A stretch of DNA of 64,000 nt from Xanthomonas sp. (GTDB lineage: Bacteria > Pseudomonadota > Gammaproteobacteria > Xanthomonadales > Xanthomonadaceae), in NCBI RefSeq assembly GCF_017163755.1, contig NZ_JAFIWC010000011.1:1-64000 (forward strand). Reading direction: 5' to 3'. This document shows, piece after piece, positions 1 through 6,928 of this stretch. Under the pieces are notes generated by a model. It did no database searches. It had not been told where the DNA came from and was given only the letters and a program-made list of their open reading frames with translations. Every line of letters begins with the position of its first letter. The first letter of the stretch is position 1. Position numbers and translations under genes: made by a program.

Positions 1-38
1 CACCTGTTTCCAGCCGGGCCGCCGTTAGCCGGTTGATC

Positions 39-305
39 CTACTCGGGAAAACGTGGGGATACCTCAGACTCTGACCCCTGTTCTCCGTGCGACCGGATAA
101 ACCAGCAGGTGTTCGGAATGGCATGAAAGTGGCGATGCTCCCGGCTAAGAATGTCTTGAGGCTCCGCTAAACCAAACGCACGAACATGCAGCTCTTTAGC
201 CCAGGCGACATTGGCATACCAGAGTGGGATAACATGCTTGATAAGATCGATGTGAGAGTCGGCCATGTGGCTTAACACCTCAGTAAGCGGCCTGCGCAGC
301 CGCAA
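39..305 (-). CDS. Hypothetical 88-aa ORF, possibly a fragment
   Basis: This is a short open frame with no recognised domain. Its last residues are read through an ACTCTGACCCC repeat end (68-78), and a GGGGTCAG end lies just beyond its 5' side (317-324). The frame is therefore bracketed by two repeat ends, and its natural C-terminus is probably missing or replaced. No convincing ribosome binding site is visible. It may be a gene remnant in the island rather than a functional gene. Confidence 0.25.
   Translation of the reverse strand: MRLRRPLTEVLSHMADSHIDLIKHVIPLWYANVAWAKELHVRAFGLAEPQDILSREHRHFHAIPNTCWFIRSHGEQGSESEVSPRFPE
68..78. repeat. End of an island palindromic repeat (GGGGTCAGAGT family)
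   Basis: ACTCTGACCCC is the exact right arm of the inverted repeat seen complete at 1355-1410. The matching left arm start GGGGTCAG occurs at 317-324, so two partial copies face outward around the 88-aa frame. Confidence 0.5.
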
Positions 306-394
306 TGTGAGGAAACGGGGTCAGGTTGATTTCTTAAGAACCCAATCCCCGTTCTTGTTCGCCAAGCAATCCAGCTTCCAGAAAGTTACTATCT

Positions 395-1228
395 TTACCT
401 CCCTTGCTTATCAATTTTCCGCATTACAACGTGTATTGTTGCGAGGTAGAAATAGAACATCCAGCTAAGCCAGATGCTAGCGTCATAGCCCGTCTTTTGC
501 TGATCGTTATGGTGCCTTATACCAAAGTTGTTTGCTATGTTGAATAAGTCACGCTCGTCTGAAGACGTCAACAAAGATTTTACCCTAGGTCTGAGATATT
601 CCAGCACATCAGCCAAGTCACGCACCGCTTGGCGACGATCATCTATGGTTGATCCATGCCGCCGATAGCGCAGTATCGCTGCCTTCAGTCGCTCTGCGAC
701 ATTTGCATCCTTAGCGGGAATGTCTGCGTCAAAAATCTGCTCAAACCCAGCCTCCGGCTTCTGTAGAACCTCTCCATTAGGAGACACCTCAAACGCTTTT
801 ACATAATGAGCGAGCACCGTATTAACCCTATTTCGATACTCTGCCTGCCCCTGCATTTTGTTAAAAGTGTTCCAATGCATTCCACAGTCGCCGTAACCGT
901 GATAATCGCCATCAATTGGTTTCGAAACGTGTTGGTATAAAAACTCAACCATATCGAAGAAGTCATCTTCCGTATAGATTTTTGCATTTTCATGCATGGG
1001 CCAAAGATGCTTTTTGCGAATGGTAAGAAGCATCTCCAACTCAATATCTTTGACGAGACCTTGAATGTCGCCCGCATCAACACACTCGTATCCAAAAGAC
1101 TCGTGGAAGTAGCCCTCATTGCGAAGCTGGTCGAAAACCCGAATAAAAAGACCGATAACATCCGGAAGGGGAAGACCGGATAGGTTGGGGTTAGTTCCTA
1201 TTCGCTGTGAGTAGTATGTATGCGACAT
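395..1228 (-). CDS. Uncharacterised accessory protein, 277 aa
   Basis: I recognise this as a widespread but uncharacterised family that starts with a Tyr-Tyr-Ser-x-Arg motif (here near residue 5) and ends with an NFGIRHHN...KTGYDASIWLSWM block followed by a hydrophobic helix. Starting at 1228 gives the usual family N-terminus; an in-frame ATG at 1267 would add 13 residues. Codon use is AT-richer than the flanking chromosome, which suggests transfer. The C-terminal RHHN lies in predicted helices and may be HEPN-like, but that is inference. It stands alone between two repeat copies. The function is unknown; a defence role is possible from context only. Confidence 0.7.
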   Translation of the reverse strand: MSHTYYSQRIGTNPNLSGLPLPDVIGLFIRVFDQLRNEGYFHESFGYECVDAGDIQGLVKDIELEMLLTIRKKHLWPMHENAKIYTEDDFFDMVEFLYQHVSKPIDGDYHGYGDCGMHWNTFNKMQGQAEYRNRVNTVLAHYVKAFEVSPNGEVLQKPEAGFEQIFDADIPAKDANVAERLKAAILRYRRHGSTIDDRRQAVRDLADVLEYLRPRVKSLLTSSDERDLFNIANNFGIRHHNDQQKTGYDASIWLSWMFYFYLATIHVVMRKIDKQGR

Positions 1229-1354
1229 GGTTGAGTTGGGAAGAATTTTGGCTTCGAAAAGCGGCATGTGCGAATAGGCGAGGCGGAATAGTTAAAGTGA
1301 CTGCCACGTAACCCTAAATCCGCCCAGCGATGTGATCGTTCAGCCACAAGAACT

Positions 1355-1410
1355 GGGGTCAGAGTGCGCTTTTTATAGTGCCGATCACAGGGAAAATCTA
1401 CTCTGACCCC
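1355..1410. repeat. Complete palindromic island repeat, 56 bp
   Basis: GGGGTCAGAGT at 1355-1365 and its perfect reverse complement ACTCTGACCCC at 1400-1410 enclose a core containing a GTGCCGATCACAG stretch that recurs, diverged, in other copies. This is the best-preserved member of a family with further copies near 68, 317, 3373, 3938 and 5417. It has the form of a non-autonomous mobile palindrome; no transposase for it lies in the window. The rest of 1268-1614 has no gene I can support, and base composition changes from AT-richer to GC-rich around 1450-1550, probably an old island boundary. Confidence 0.75.
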
Positions 1411-1614
1411 GTTTACCCTTTGAAGGGTAGGGAAATTCTGATATTTGGAGCATCTTGTGGACGGCGCCAGTAAACGTGACTCACCTCACCCTATCGGCCG
1501 GCATCAATACCTGACAGGGCCGCCTATCAGCCGAGGGCACTTGGTGCCGCGGGCTCGGCGATGTGCGGCCATTTAGCTGTAGTGCGATCCAGTAGAGGAC
1601 TGATGGCACCCAAC

Positions 1615-1875
1615 TCAGCTGGACCTTTCCGCCGGCACCTTTGTTGCGGCTGCAGACATTTCAAGCCGTTGCTCGCCCACCTGGTCGAGGATCCCGCGCG
1701 CGGCGCGGGCGGCATCGTAGATGGCGTCGCCCAGTGCAGGCAGGGTCTGCGCATCCAGGCAGGCACCTGCGCCGGTGGCGATCATGTCGCCGTGGGCCGC
1801 GATGGTGCGGACCAGGCGATCGAGCGTATCGAGCTGGTCGAGGGTGAGGCCGAAGACAACCGGATCGGGGGCCAT
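1615..1875 (-). CDS. Small helical protein downstream of symE, 86 aa
   Basis: This small protein is predicted to be all-helical and has no domain I can name. The start at 1875 (MAPDPVVFG) is chosen because GGGGAG lies about 8 nt upstream; an upstream in-frame start at 1914 lacks such a site. It lies about 190 bp downstream of the SymE-like gene on the same strand, so the two could be co-transcribed. It could be an accessory or antitoxin-like partner, but nothing in the sequence proves this. The last residues (after LEMSAA) look atypical and the C-terminus may have been altered at the junction with the AT-richer DNA. Confidence 0.55.
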   Translation of the reverse strand: MAPDPVVFGLTLDQLDTLDRLVRTIAAHGDMIATGAGACLDAQTLPALGDAIYDAARAARGILDQVGEQRLEMSAAATKVPAERSS

Positions 1876-2067
1876 GTCAGCGGTCTCCCCGCGCTGGATG
1901 GGGCGTGGCGGCACCCGGCGGGGAGACAGCGGGCAGGGCGCCCAGCGGACAGCGGATGAGGGACAGGGCCGGACACGGCATGACGAGACCTCCCGGGAGC
2001 GCCGAGGCAGGCGGCCGCCGAATCGCGGCCGGCCGGGCGCGTTGATGGCAGCAGGTGCGCGGGCGCG

Positions 2068-2415
2068 TCAGCCTTCGGCGGCCACGCTCACCACCAGTTC
2101 GCCGCGGCGCACACGCACGTGCACTTTCTGGCCGATGGCGAAGCCCAGTTCCTCCAGCCAGCGGCCGGACAGGCGCACCGCGGGCACGCTCGTGTCGTTG
2201 GCGCCGGGGCCGCTGCCAATGGTGCACTGCTGCGGCGGGCGCGGGCGGCGAGGGGCGCGCTGCTGGCGGGCAAGATCGGCTGCGTTGGCGGCGGCGACCT
2301 GCTCGGGCGTCAGCATGGGGCTGAGCGTAGGCTCCACGATGCGCCAGTTCGGGCAGTGCGAGTGACGCGATGCACGCTTGCGCGCGGTGGCGGGGCGGGA
2401 TGACGGTTGACGCAT
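2068..2415 (-). CDS. symE: SymE family toxin-like protein
   Basis: The C-terminal part (about residues 78-112, PAVRLSGRWLEELGF followed by G-x-K-V-x-V and a GELVV strand) matches the SymE toxin family, whose E. coli member has an AbrB-like fold, is SOS-induced, condenses nucleic acid and is repressed by the antisense RNA SymR. The N-terminal 75 residues are basic, low-complexity and probably disordered. AGGAGG 7 nt before the ATG at 2415 fixes the start. Its upstream leader is highly structured and contains a candidate antisense RNA with its own terminator, so post-transcriptional repression is likely. The 86-aa gene follows on the same strand. Toxicity is inferred from the family. Confidence 0.75.
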   Translation of the reverse strand: MRQPSSRPATARKRASRHSHCPNWRIVEPTLSPMLTPEQVAAANAADLARQQRAPRRPRPPQQCTIGSGPGANDTSVPAVRLSGRWLEELGFAIGQKVHVRVRRGELVVSVAAEG

Positions 2416-2478
2416 GGCGAAGCCCTCCTTGACGGCCAGAAACCCGCCGCCGACCGGCGACGGGATGTCGGGAGGTTA

Positions 2479-2496
2479 GAAACCGCTAACAGACGG
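2479..2496 (-). promoter_or_regulatory. Putative antisense target in the symE leader
   Basis: On the minus strand this segment reads CCGTCTGTTAGCGGTTTC. It is complementary, with small internal mismatches, to GAAACTCCTCTAACAGCGG (2628-2610, minus strand), which lies in the same leader upstream of a terminator. A C4-type arrangement would have the short upstream RNA pair here and occlude translation of the message. Other hairpins in between are CGACGC/GCGTCG (2538-2556) and CCCTTCGGGG. Confidence 0.5.
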
Positions 2497-2578
2497 CGGG
2501 CGTATTTCCCCGAAGGGTGTTGTATTAGCCGCCCTCCCGACGCAGGCATCGCGTCGGTTGCACCTGATGATCAGGCAC

Positions 2579-2608
2579 AAAAAACCCACCGGTTTGTCGG
2601 AGGTGGGT
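2579..2608 (-). terminator. Intrinsic terminator inside the symE leader
   Basis: Read on the minus strand, ACCCACC (2608-2602), an 11-nt loop, GGTGGGT and a run of six T residues (2584-2579) form a standard intrinsic terminator. It lies about 165 nt upstream of the symE start, so it would truncate leader transcripts before the gene: an attenuator, or the 3' end of a small RNA. Confidence 0.7.
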
Positions 2609-2640
2609 ACCGCTGTTAGAGGAGTTTCTACGCTCCTTGG
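2579..2640 (-). ncRNA. Candidate C4-like antisense leader RNA
   Basis: A short minus-strand transcript beginning upstream of about 2640 would carry GAAACTCCTCTAACAGCGG and end at the intrinsic terminator 2608-2579. Its first part is complementary to a segment about 120 nt further down the same leader (2479-2496), just before symE. This is the logic of the C4 antisense RNAs of P1/P4-type phages, which are cut or terminated from the leader they regulate. No promoter was identified with certainty, so the 5' end is a guess. Confidence 0.45.
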
Positions 2641-2772
2641 CTTAGAGATTGCTACTCGCTGCATGAAATGTCAACTAGCAAGATGAGAGCGCGAGGATCT
2701 GGCACACCCACTCTCGCTCGCAAGCGGTGTTTGACGTATATGATGCATAACCAAATGATGCGTTGATGCGAT

Positions 2773-3357
2773 ATGCCAAGGCAGCCTAAGCATTGGAACT
2801 ATTTTTTGGCAGTTGAGGCCGAACTTGTTACGTGCACACGTTACGTAGAGTTTTCTGAGAAGAATTTCTCGTGCTATTCAAATGAATTTGCAAAGATAAT
2901 ACTTCTTGCCGCTTCTGAGGTTGATTCAATTCATCGCGACATATGTGCAATCCTTGCGCCATCCGAGAAAGCCGGTACTATTTCCGAATACTACCCCATA
3001 CTTACTAAGAAATTTCCCGAATTATGCAGTTGTCAGGTTGAGATCTCTCGTTACATGATTAGGGTTCAACCATGGCGAGGTTGGACTGGTGCTCAAAGGC
3101 CACCTTGGTGGAGCAAGGGATATAATAAACTCAAGCATCAGAGACTTGCACATCTATCCAGCGCATCATTAGAGTCGGCGCTTAACGCAGTAGCCGCCCA
3201 ATTTCTTGCCTTACAGCTATTTCATTATGTCCACAACGCGGAGTGGGTAGAGGTAGATCTTTCATTGCGCAGTGCTCTTTTTGGACCTCCCACTATTGGT
3301 CTCGGTGGTACGTTCTGGGGTTATGGCGACCCCTTCAGCCACCTAATGAAACCATAG
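2773..3357 (+). CDS. HEPN-like uncharacterised protein, 194 aa
   Basis: The central WWSKGYNKLKHQR motif (about residues 117-129), followed by predicted helices, matches a widespread uncharacterised all-helical family carrying a W-x-x-YN-x-KH-x-R signature. Such proteins are often found in mobile DNA and resemble HEPN folds; a catalytic HEPN Rx4-6H is not obvious here. There is no signal peptide or membrane segment. The gene is AT-rich and single, with symE and its leader upstream on the opposite strand and a palindromic repeat 16 bp beyond its stop. No strong ribosome binding site is seen before the ATG. The function is unknown. Confidence 0.65.
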   Translation: MPRQPKHWNYFLAVEAELVTCTRYVEFSEKNFSCYSNEFAKIILLAASEVDSIHRDICAILAPSEKAGTISEYYPILTKKFPELCSCQVEISRYMIRVQPWRGWTGAQRPPWWSKGYNKLKHQRLAHLSSASLESALNAVAAQFLALQLFHYVHNAEWVEVDLSLRSALFGPPTIGLGGTFWGYGDPFSHLMKP

Positions 3358-3372
3358 CCATCAAGGCTTTCA

Positions 3373-3433
3373 GGGTAGGGCAGAGTGCATTCTCTATGGT
3401 GCCAGACAGAAAAGAAAATTGTACTCTGAACCC
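3373..3433. repeat. Diverged palindromic island repeat
   Basis: GGGTAGGGCAGAGTGCATT on the left and ACTCTGAACCC on the right (3423-3433) are degenerate arms of the GGGGTCAGAGT family, with a shared core (GGTGCCAGACAGAAAAG). It sits between the 3' ends of the 194-aa gene and the 63-aa gene and appears to interrupt a decayed attC site at 3462-3478. Confidence 0.6.
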
Positions 3434-3461
3434 TATTTCCCACTATTTTCCAGTTTTGGCT

Positions 3462-3478
3462 AGAATGAATTTTTGACG
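3462..3478 (-). other. Half attC-like site after the 63-aa gene
   Basis: On the minus strand AAAAATTCATTCTAGCC follows the TGA stop of the 63-aa gene and resembles the left half of an integron attC (ACAATTCATTCAAGCC). The other half is absent, apparently lost where the repeat at 3373-3433 sits. With the site at 3759-3815 it would make the 63-aa gene a gene cassette. Confidence 0.4.
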
Positions 3479-3480
3479 GC

Positions 3481-3672
3481 TCAGGCTGGGGTTCCGCCCT
3501 TAGTGACGCGTAGACACTCGGCGTAGAGGGAAAGCCAGTATGCCTGATCCTTTCGATCGAAGTCGATCCTGGAATGCGTAGCGATGAGTTGAGCGAGGTC
3601 AAGCGCCACCCGCTCCTTACAATCCGACTGGACACGGACGGGACCAGTGACACTCACGGTTTCGTTAGGCAT
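3481..3672 (-). CDS. Small conserved accessory protein, 63 aa (cassette gene)
   Basis: This is a small soluble protein of a family I have seen as an anonymous gene in accessory DNA (a VSVTGPVRVQSD N-terminus, then a KERVALDLAQLI helix and a YWLSLYAEC motif). AGGAG 8 nt before the ATG supports the start. An attC-like site precedes it (3759-3815) and half of another follows its stop, both in its own orientation, so it may be an integron cassette gene. Its function is unknown. Confidence 0.6.
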   Translation of the reverse strand: MPNETVSVTGPVRVQSDCKERVALDLAQLIATHSRIDFDRKDQAYWLSLYAECLRVTKGGTPA

Positions 3673-3758
3673 TCATTTCTCCTATTGGGTTGATTAAAAT
3701 AATAATTTCCATGAAACCACATTGAATGAGATGGAGCTGCTACATTGCTTGATAAGCC

Positions 3759-3815
3759 GTCTAGCGACTGAGTTAAGCCGAACCGCGAAGCGGGTTCGGT
3801 TAATGAATGGCGATG
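3759..3815 (-). other. attC-like integron recombination site
   Basis: On the minus strand the order is CATTCATTAACCGAACC, the loop-proximal CGCTTCGCG, GGTTCGGCTTAACTCAG and then GCTAGAC. This matches the architecture of attC sites of the aadA/Xanthomonas type (ATTCATTCAAGCCG ... CGGCTTAACTCAGGCGTTAGAC). The terminal R' core differs by one base from GTTAGAC, and the opposite R'' core is decayed. No integrase gene is present. Confidence 0.6.
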
Positions 3816-3937
3816 AGGACGATGCAAGCCTGCTCGTCGCCTACTGCGCGTGCAATCAGACACTATCGCGACAGCCAATAAGAACTGGTCGCTTAATTAC
3901 CTCCGTACTTTGTTTGTTGAGATAGAGCGAGATCCCG

Positions 3938-3982
3938 CGTCAGAGTGCACTTTTAGGATGCCGGGCACAGAAGAAGTGCGCC
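3938..3982. repeat. Partial palindromic island repeat
   Basis: GCGTCAGAGTGCACTTTTAG followed by GATGCCGGGCACAGAAGAAG is a recognisable left portion of the GGGGTCAGAGT family; the right arm has been lost. It lies immediately beyond the stop codon of the 465-aa ATPase gene. The remainder of 3673-3998 holds the attC-like site and no other gene I can support. Confidence 0.5.
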
Positions 3983-3998
3983 GTAGCCCTCGTTTGCT

Positions 3999-5396
3999 TT
4001 ACTGCCGCGGAAGGAATCCAGCAAGTTGTGCATGCCTTCTAAGTGTGGTCTTGATTGCATCGCTAATGGTTGATGGCATCGTGTTTGCCGACGAGAATGC
4101 CTTTAGCTCGACGATTACATTCGGGGGCGTAGGCTGTCGAGTAACAAAGACGTCTGCTCGAACCCGCGAGTGCGGCGATTCAACCATTCTTTCATGTTGT
4201 GCTTGCACGCTAATATCTCTGAGCGCTCGCGCAATACGTTGCCCAAGCTTGGTAGGCGAGCTAGTTACCGTTTCGTACCAGTCCTTAGCACGAGTCGCGC
4301 GTTGCGATTCGCGCTCGCGAAGCGGCGCATACCCATCAGGATTCCATTCGTCCCTCAGAATTGTAACGAAGTGTGTGTTGCCCAATCGCTCCAAGTACGT
4401 ACGATGCAGGCGGAAAGAATCGTTATCCAGTTCCTGGCAAAGGGGGTAGAGGTCAGCGGCTGCAATTGGCACCAGTCGCAAGTCGAAATACAGCCGAGCC
4501 CGATTTAAAGCTTGTAGTGGTAGCTGCTTCTTGTCTTCGTTGTTGAGATCTCTATACCACGCGTTCCAGTCCAGCTTGTAGCCTTGGCGCGCGTCTGTAA
4601 ATTGTTGGACTCGCTGGATACGAAGCCCGTCGCAGACCGGCCATAGCATTACGACCATGTATTGCGAAAGATCGTGCAAACTGGGGTTGAAGGCATAAAG
4701 CCGTTCGCCAGTGGTCGCAATCGCTTCGCCTAGGGAGTGGCCGGCGTGAGCAACTTCGATAAGGTCTGGAGTAAGGACTTCATAGTCAGCCAGGTCTCTA
4801 CCACCATTGTGAAAGCGGAACGTGTCTTCAATAATGGCCGGCCATTCTCCTTTTTCCGGTCCGGAAAGCGAGAAATCTCGCGAAACTAGAATGCGCTGAT
4901 TTCGATTGGTGGCGTCGGCTAAGTGAGACTGAAACTCACGACTGGTCGTGAGCCAAATGAAAAGCACCGGTGTCATGCGTAGCGTGCCTCGATCCAGCAG
5001 CGCCAAAGACTCGACGAACGCGGTCGGAATATTGCCTCGCTCAGCCACCGATTCTTCATGTTGATCGATAACCGCTATAAGCAACTGGTCAGGCCGGAGG
5101 CGTGAGCGTGCATCCGCAATTTCGTGTTCCAGAACAGTCCTGCTTTGGACGGCTGCACGGCTCAACTGCACAACTTTGGACTCAGGCAGATGGGTCTCAA
5201 GTTCCAAGGCTGCCGAACTCTTGCCCGCTCCGCTAATTCCATACAGGGGAAGAAATCGGATACCGCCCCCCATACGCATGCTTTGAAAAGAGCGCTGGAC
5301 TAGCGCGATAAGGTCAGCGTTTGGTCGGAGGCGACCTCTAAATGCTGGATCGAGGTCTTCATATCGAGAGGGAAGTCGTAATAAAGGATTATTCAT
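3999..5396 (-). CDS. P-loop ATPase with C-terminal nuclease-like motif, 465 aa
   Basis: Walker A is GISGAGKSS at residues 53-61, and a Walker B-like LLIAVIDQHEE lies at 105-115, so the N-terminal half is a P-loop NTPase. Near the C-terminus, RADVFV (D415) is followed 15 residues later by VELKA (E430, K432); the D-x14-E-x-K spacing in a strand context resembles the PD-(D/E)XK nuclease core. The middle (about 200-400) is not assigned. No signal peptide is seen. The gene stands alone in the AT-richer island, with a partial repeat just past its stop and another upstream of its start. ATPase plus nuclease in one accessory gene suggests nucleic-acid targeting such as phage defence, but only the ATPase is firmly supported. 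The nuclease fold ends soon after the motif, so a C-terminal truncation is possible. Confidence 0.65.
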   Translation of the reverse strand: MNNPLLRLPSRYEDLDPAFRGRLRPNADLIALVQRSFQSMRMGGGIRFLPLYGISGAGKSSAALELETHLPESKVVQLSRAAVQSRTVLEHEIADARSRLRPDQLLIAVIDQHEESVAERGNIPTAFVESLALLDRGTLRMTPVLFIWLTTSREFQSHLADATNRNQRILVSRDFSLSGPEKGEWPAIIEDTFRFHNGGRDLADYEVLTPDLIEVAHAGHSLGEAIATTGERLYAFNPSLHDLSQYMVVMLWPVCDGLRIQRVQQFTDARQGYKLDWNAWYRDLNNEDKKQLPLQALNRARLYFDLRLVPIAAADLYPLCQELDNDSFRLHRTYLERLGNTHFVTILRDEWNPDGYAPLRERESQRATRAKDWYETVTSSPTKLGQRIARALRDISVQAQHERMVESPHSRVRADVFVTRQPTPPNVIVELKAFSSANTMPSTISDAIKTTLRRHAQLAGFLPRQ

Positions 5397-5416
5397 GTGC
5401 CGACGGTGGTTTATTG

Positions 5417-5450
5417 TATGGTGCCAGAGTCAGAGAACCGCAATCTGACC
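5417..5450. repeat. Remnant of palindromic island repeat
   Basis: GTATGGTGCCAGAGTCAGAG and CAATCTGACC share the core (GGTGCC...CAGAG) and end (TCTGACC) of the GGGGTCAGAGT family in a rearranged, decayed form. It lies just upstream of the ATPase gene, so that gene has a copy on each side. Confidence 0.35.
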
Positions 5451-5544
5451 AGTTGCGCTTTACGCCATTAAGTCGTAGCTATGGAACTAGGACTTATGCC
5501 GACGGTATTGATTGTTGGTGCTCGGACTATGATAACTACCGCCC

Positions 5545-5697
5545 TTATGCGAAGAGCCGTGGCCCGACGGGTACTGACCCACCGTGGCTAGATGTGTGAT
5601 ATGCGCCGAACGCGCGTACCCGGGCATCCGCGGATGGGGCGGTCGGGAACAGGGCGAACCCAGCTATCGCCGCAATGATCGAAACTCTGGTGAACAT
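5545..5697 (-). CDS. Small secreted peptide, 50 aa
   Basis: The product starts MFTRVSIIAAIAGFALFP and continues to a plausible signal peptidase site after SADA, leaving a mature peptide of about 25 residues beginning RVRAFGAYH. AGGGGGA 4 nt before the ATG at 5697 supports this start over an upstream in-frame ATG at 5781. The ADARVR-plus-aromatic pattern resembles small exported proteins of unknown role. The last six residues look untidy, so the original C-terminus may have been disturbed by the island junction. Confidence 0.5.
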   Translation of the reverse strand: MFTRVSIIAAIAGFALFPTAPSADARVRAFGAYHTSSHGGSVPVGPRLFA

Positions 5698-5942
5698 CGA
5701 TTCCCCCTGAGAAATGTCGAGTTCTAGCTTTCCTGGCGCGTACTGAGGTGTGCGCCGCACACCGCAAGCACGCGCAACCATTCAAAAGGTCCGATGGGAG
5801 TCCCTTCTCCCAGATAGACGATTCTGTTGTAGCACGACGCAGTGCGGCGTGTGGAGACAAATGTAAATTCTGTCCCGAAGTCGCTTCCTTGTGACGACGC
5901 CTCCCGCTATAGAAGGGGTGCTGTTGGCTTATGCCCTGCTTA

Positions 5943-6839
5943 TCAAGGCAACTCCATCGTGTTATTGCGCTGCGTCACTTCGTCCACCTCACCCTCGCTG
6001 ACCACCCGCAACCGGCCTCCTTTTGTAGTGGCGTCCCCCGGGACTGCCAGCCGCACGTTCGCGATCCTAGGCGCCAAATCCCGCGGCGCCTCCAACGCAG
6101 CAAACGCCGCCCGCGCCAGTTCCCGGCCACGCGCGTCTTCCAGCACCACGAACCCCGCCGGCGCATCCGCATGGCCGAGGCTGTGCACGGTGACCTCGAT
6201 GGCATCCGCACTCACCCGCACATCGCCACGCCCAATCCCCAGGTCCGGCCGCTGCTCGACCGGCACCGCGGCAGGCGCGATCAGTTCGAACTCCATCACC
6301 ACCGTCTTGCCGGCCGGGAATTCCACGTCCACCGCCCCGCTCTTTTCGAACGCGAATTCGCGCATGGCGGGCTTGCCGTCGATGCGCCCGTCGCCGTCGT
6401 GATCGATGCCCGAGCGCATGCGCCATTGCCCGGCGGCGACGTTCCAGCCGGTCATCTGCGCCCGCTGCAGTTTGCTACCGATGTTGTGGGCGATGACGGT
6501 GAAGCGGTCCTGGCGCGGCTTGGGCAGCAGCAGGGCGACCTGCACGGCGCCTTCGGGGTTGGCGAAGCGCCAGCTGACGGTGTGGCCGGGGTAGGTCTGG
6601 TTGCGCTTGAGGGCCACGCCGCCCAGGCGGGCGCGCTGCAGGTTCACGGTGGGCGATTCGACGCGGTCGCTCCACCAGTGGCCTTCGGTGTTCATGTAGA
6701 AGCTCTGCAGTTTGTCGCGGGTCTCGGCGCGGTACAGCGCTTTCACTTCCAGGTAACGGGTATCGCCGCTGTCTTCCCAGGCCACGTGGTGGGCGAAGTC
6801 GGGGGCCGCGTCGGGCATGGCGGCGGCCTTGGCCAAGTA
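5943..6839 (-). pseudogene. Truncated copy of the 3' end of the LamG exoprotein gene
   Basis: This frame repeats the last ~295 codons of the large gene at 8460-12287 at very high identity (for example FAHHVAWE, LQSFYMNTEGHWWSDRVES and GRGDVRVSADAIEV occur in both), in the same orientation. It lacks everything upstream, so it has no start, signal peptide or LamG domain. Homology stops near 6839, next to a 12-bp inverted repeat. There is a two-codon insertion (LEVKALYR against LEALYR) and scattered substitutions, more at the 3' end, so the copies are not recent identical duplicates. The two cargo genes at 6929-8102 lie between the copies. It is almost certainly non-functional. Confidence 0.8.
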
Positions 6840-6871
6840 CGCGCTCCAGGCGCGCAGGCAGGCGGCTACGA

Positions 6872-6905
6872 CTGCACTTGGCGAGCTCGCGCCCGCCAAG
6901 TGCAG
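6872..6905. repeat. 12-bp inverted repeat at the duplication breakpoint
   Basis: CTGCACTTGGCG (6872-6883) and CGCCAAGTGCAG (6894-6905) are perfect reverse complements separated by 10 bp. The structure lies just where homology to the full-length exoprotein gene ends and before the cargo genes begin, so it may mark the recombination junction. It could also act as a hairpin after the 113-aa gene. Confidence 0.6.
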
Positions 6906-6928
6906 ATGCTTCCGGCTCGCCCCAAGCA

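Noticed and set aside
2407-2619. 70-codon plus-strand frame upstream of symE
   Set aside because: It overlaps the structured leader, terminator and antisense target of symE; the RNA structures explain the sequence better than a protein.
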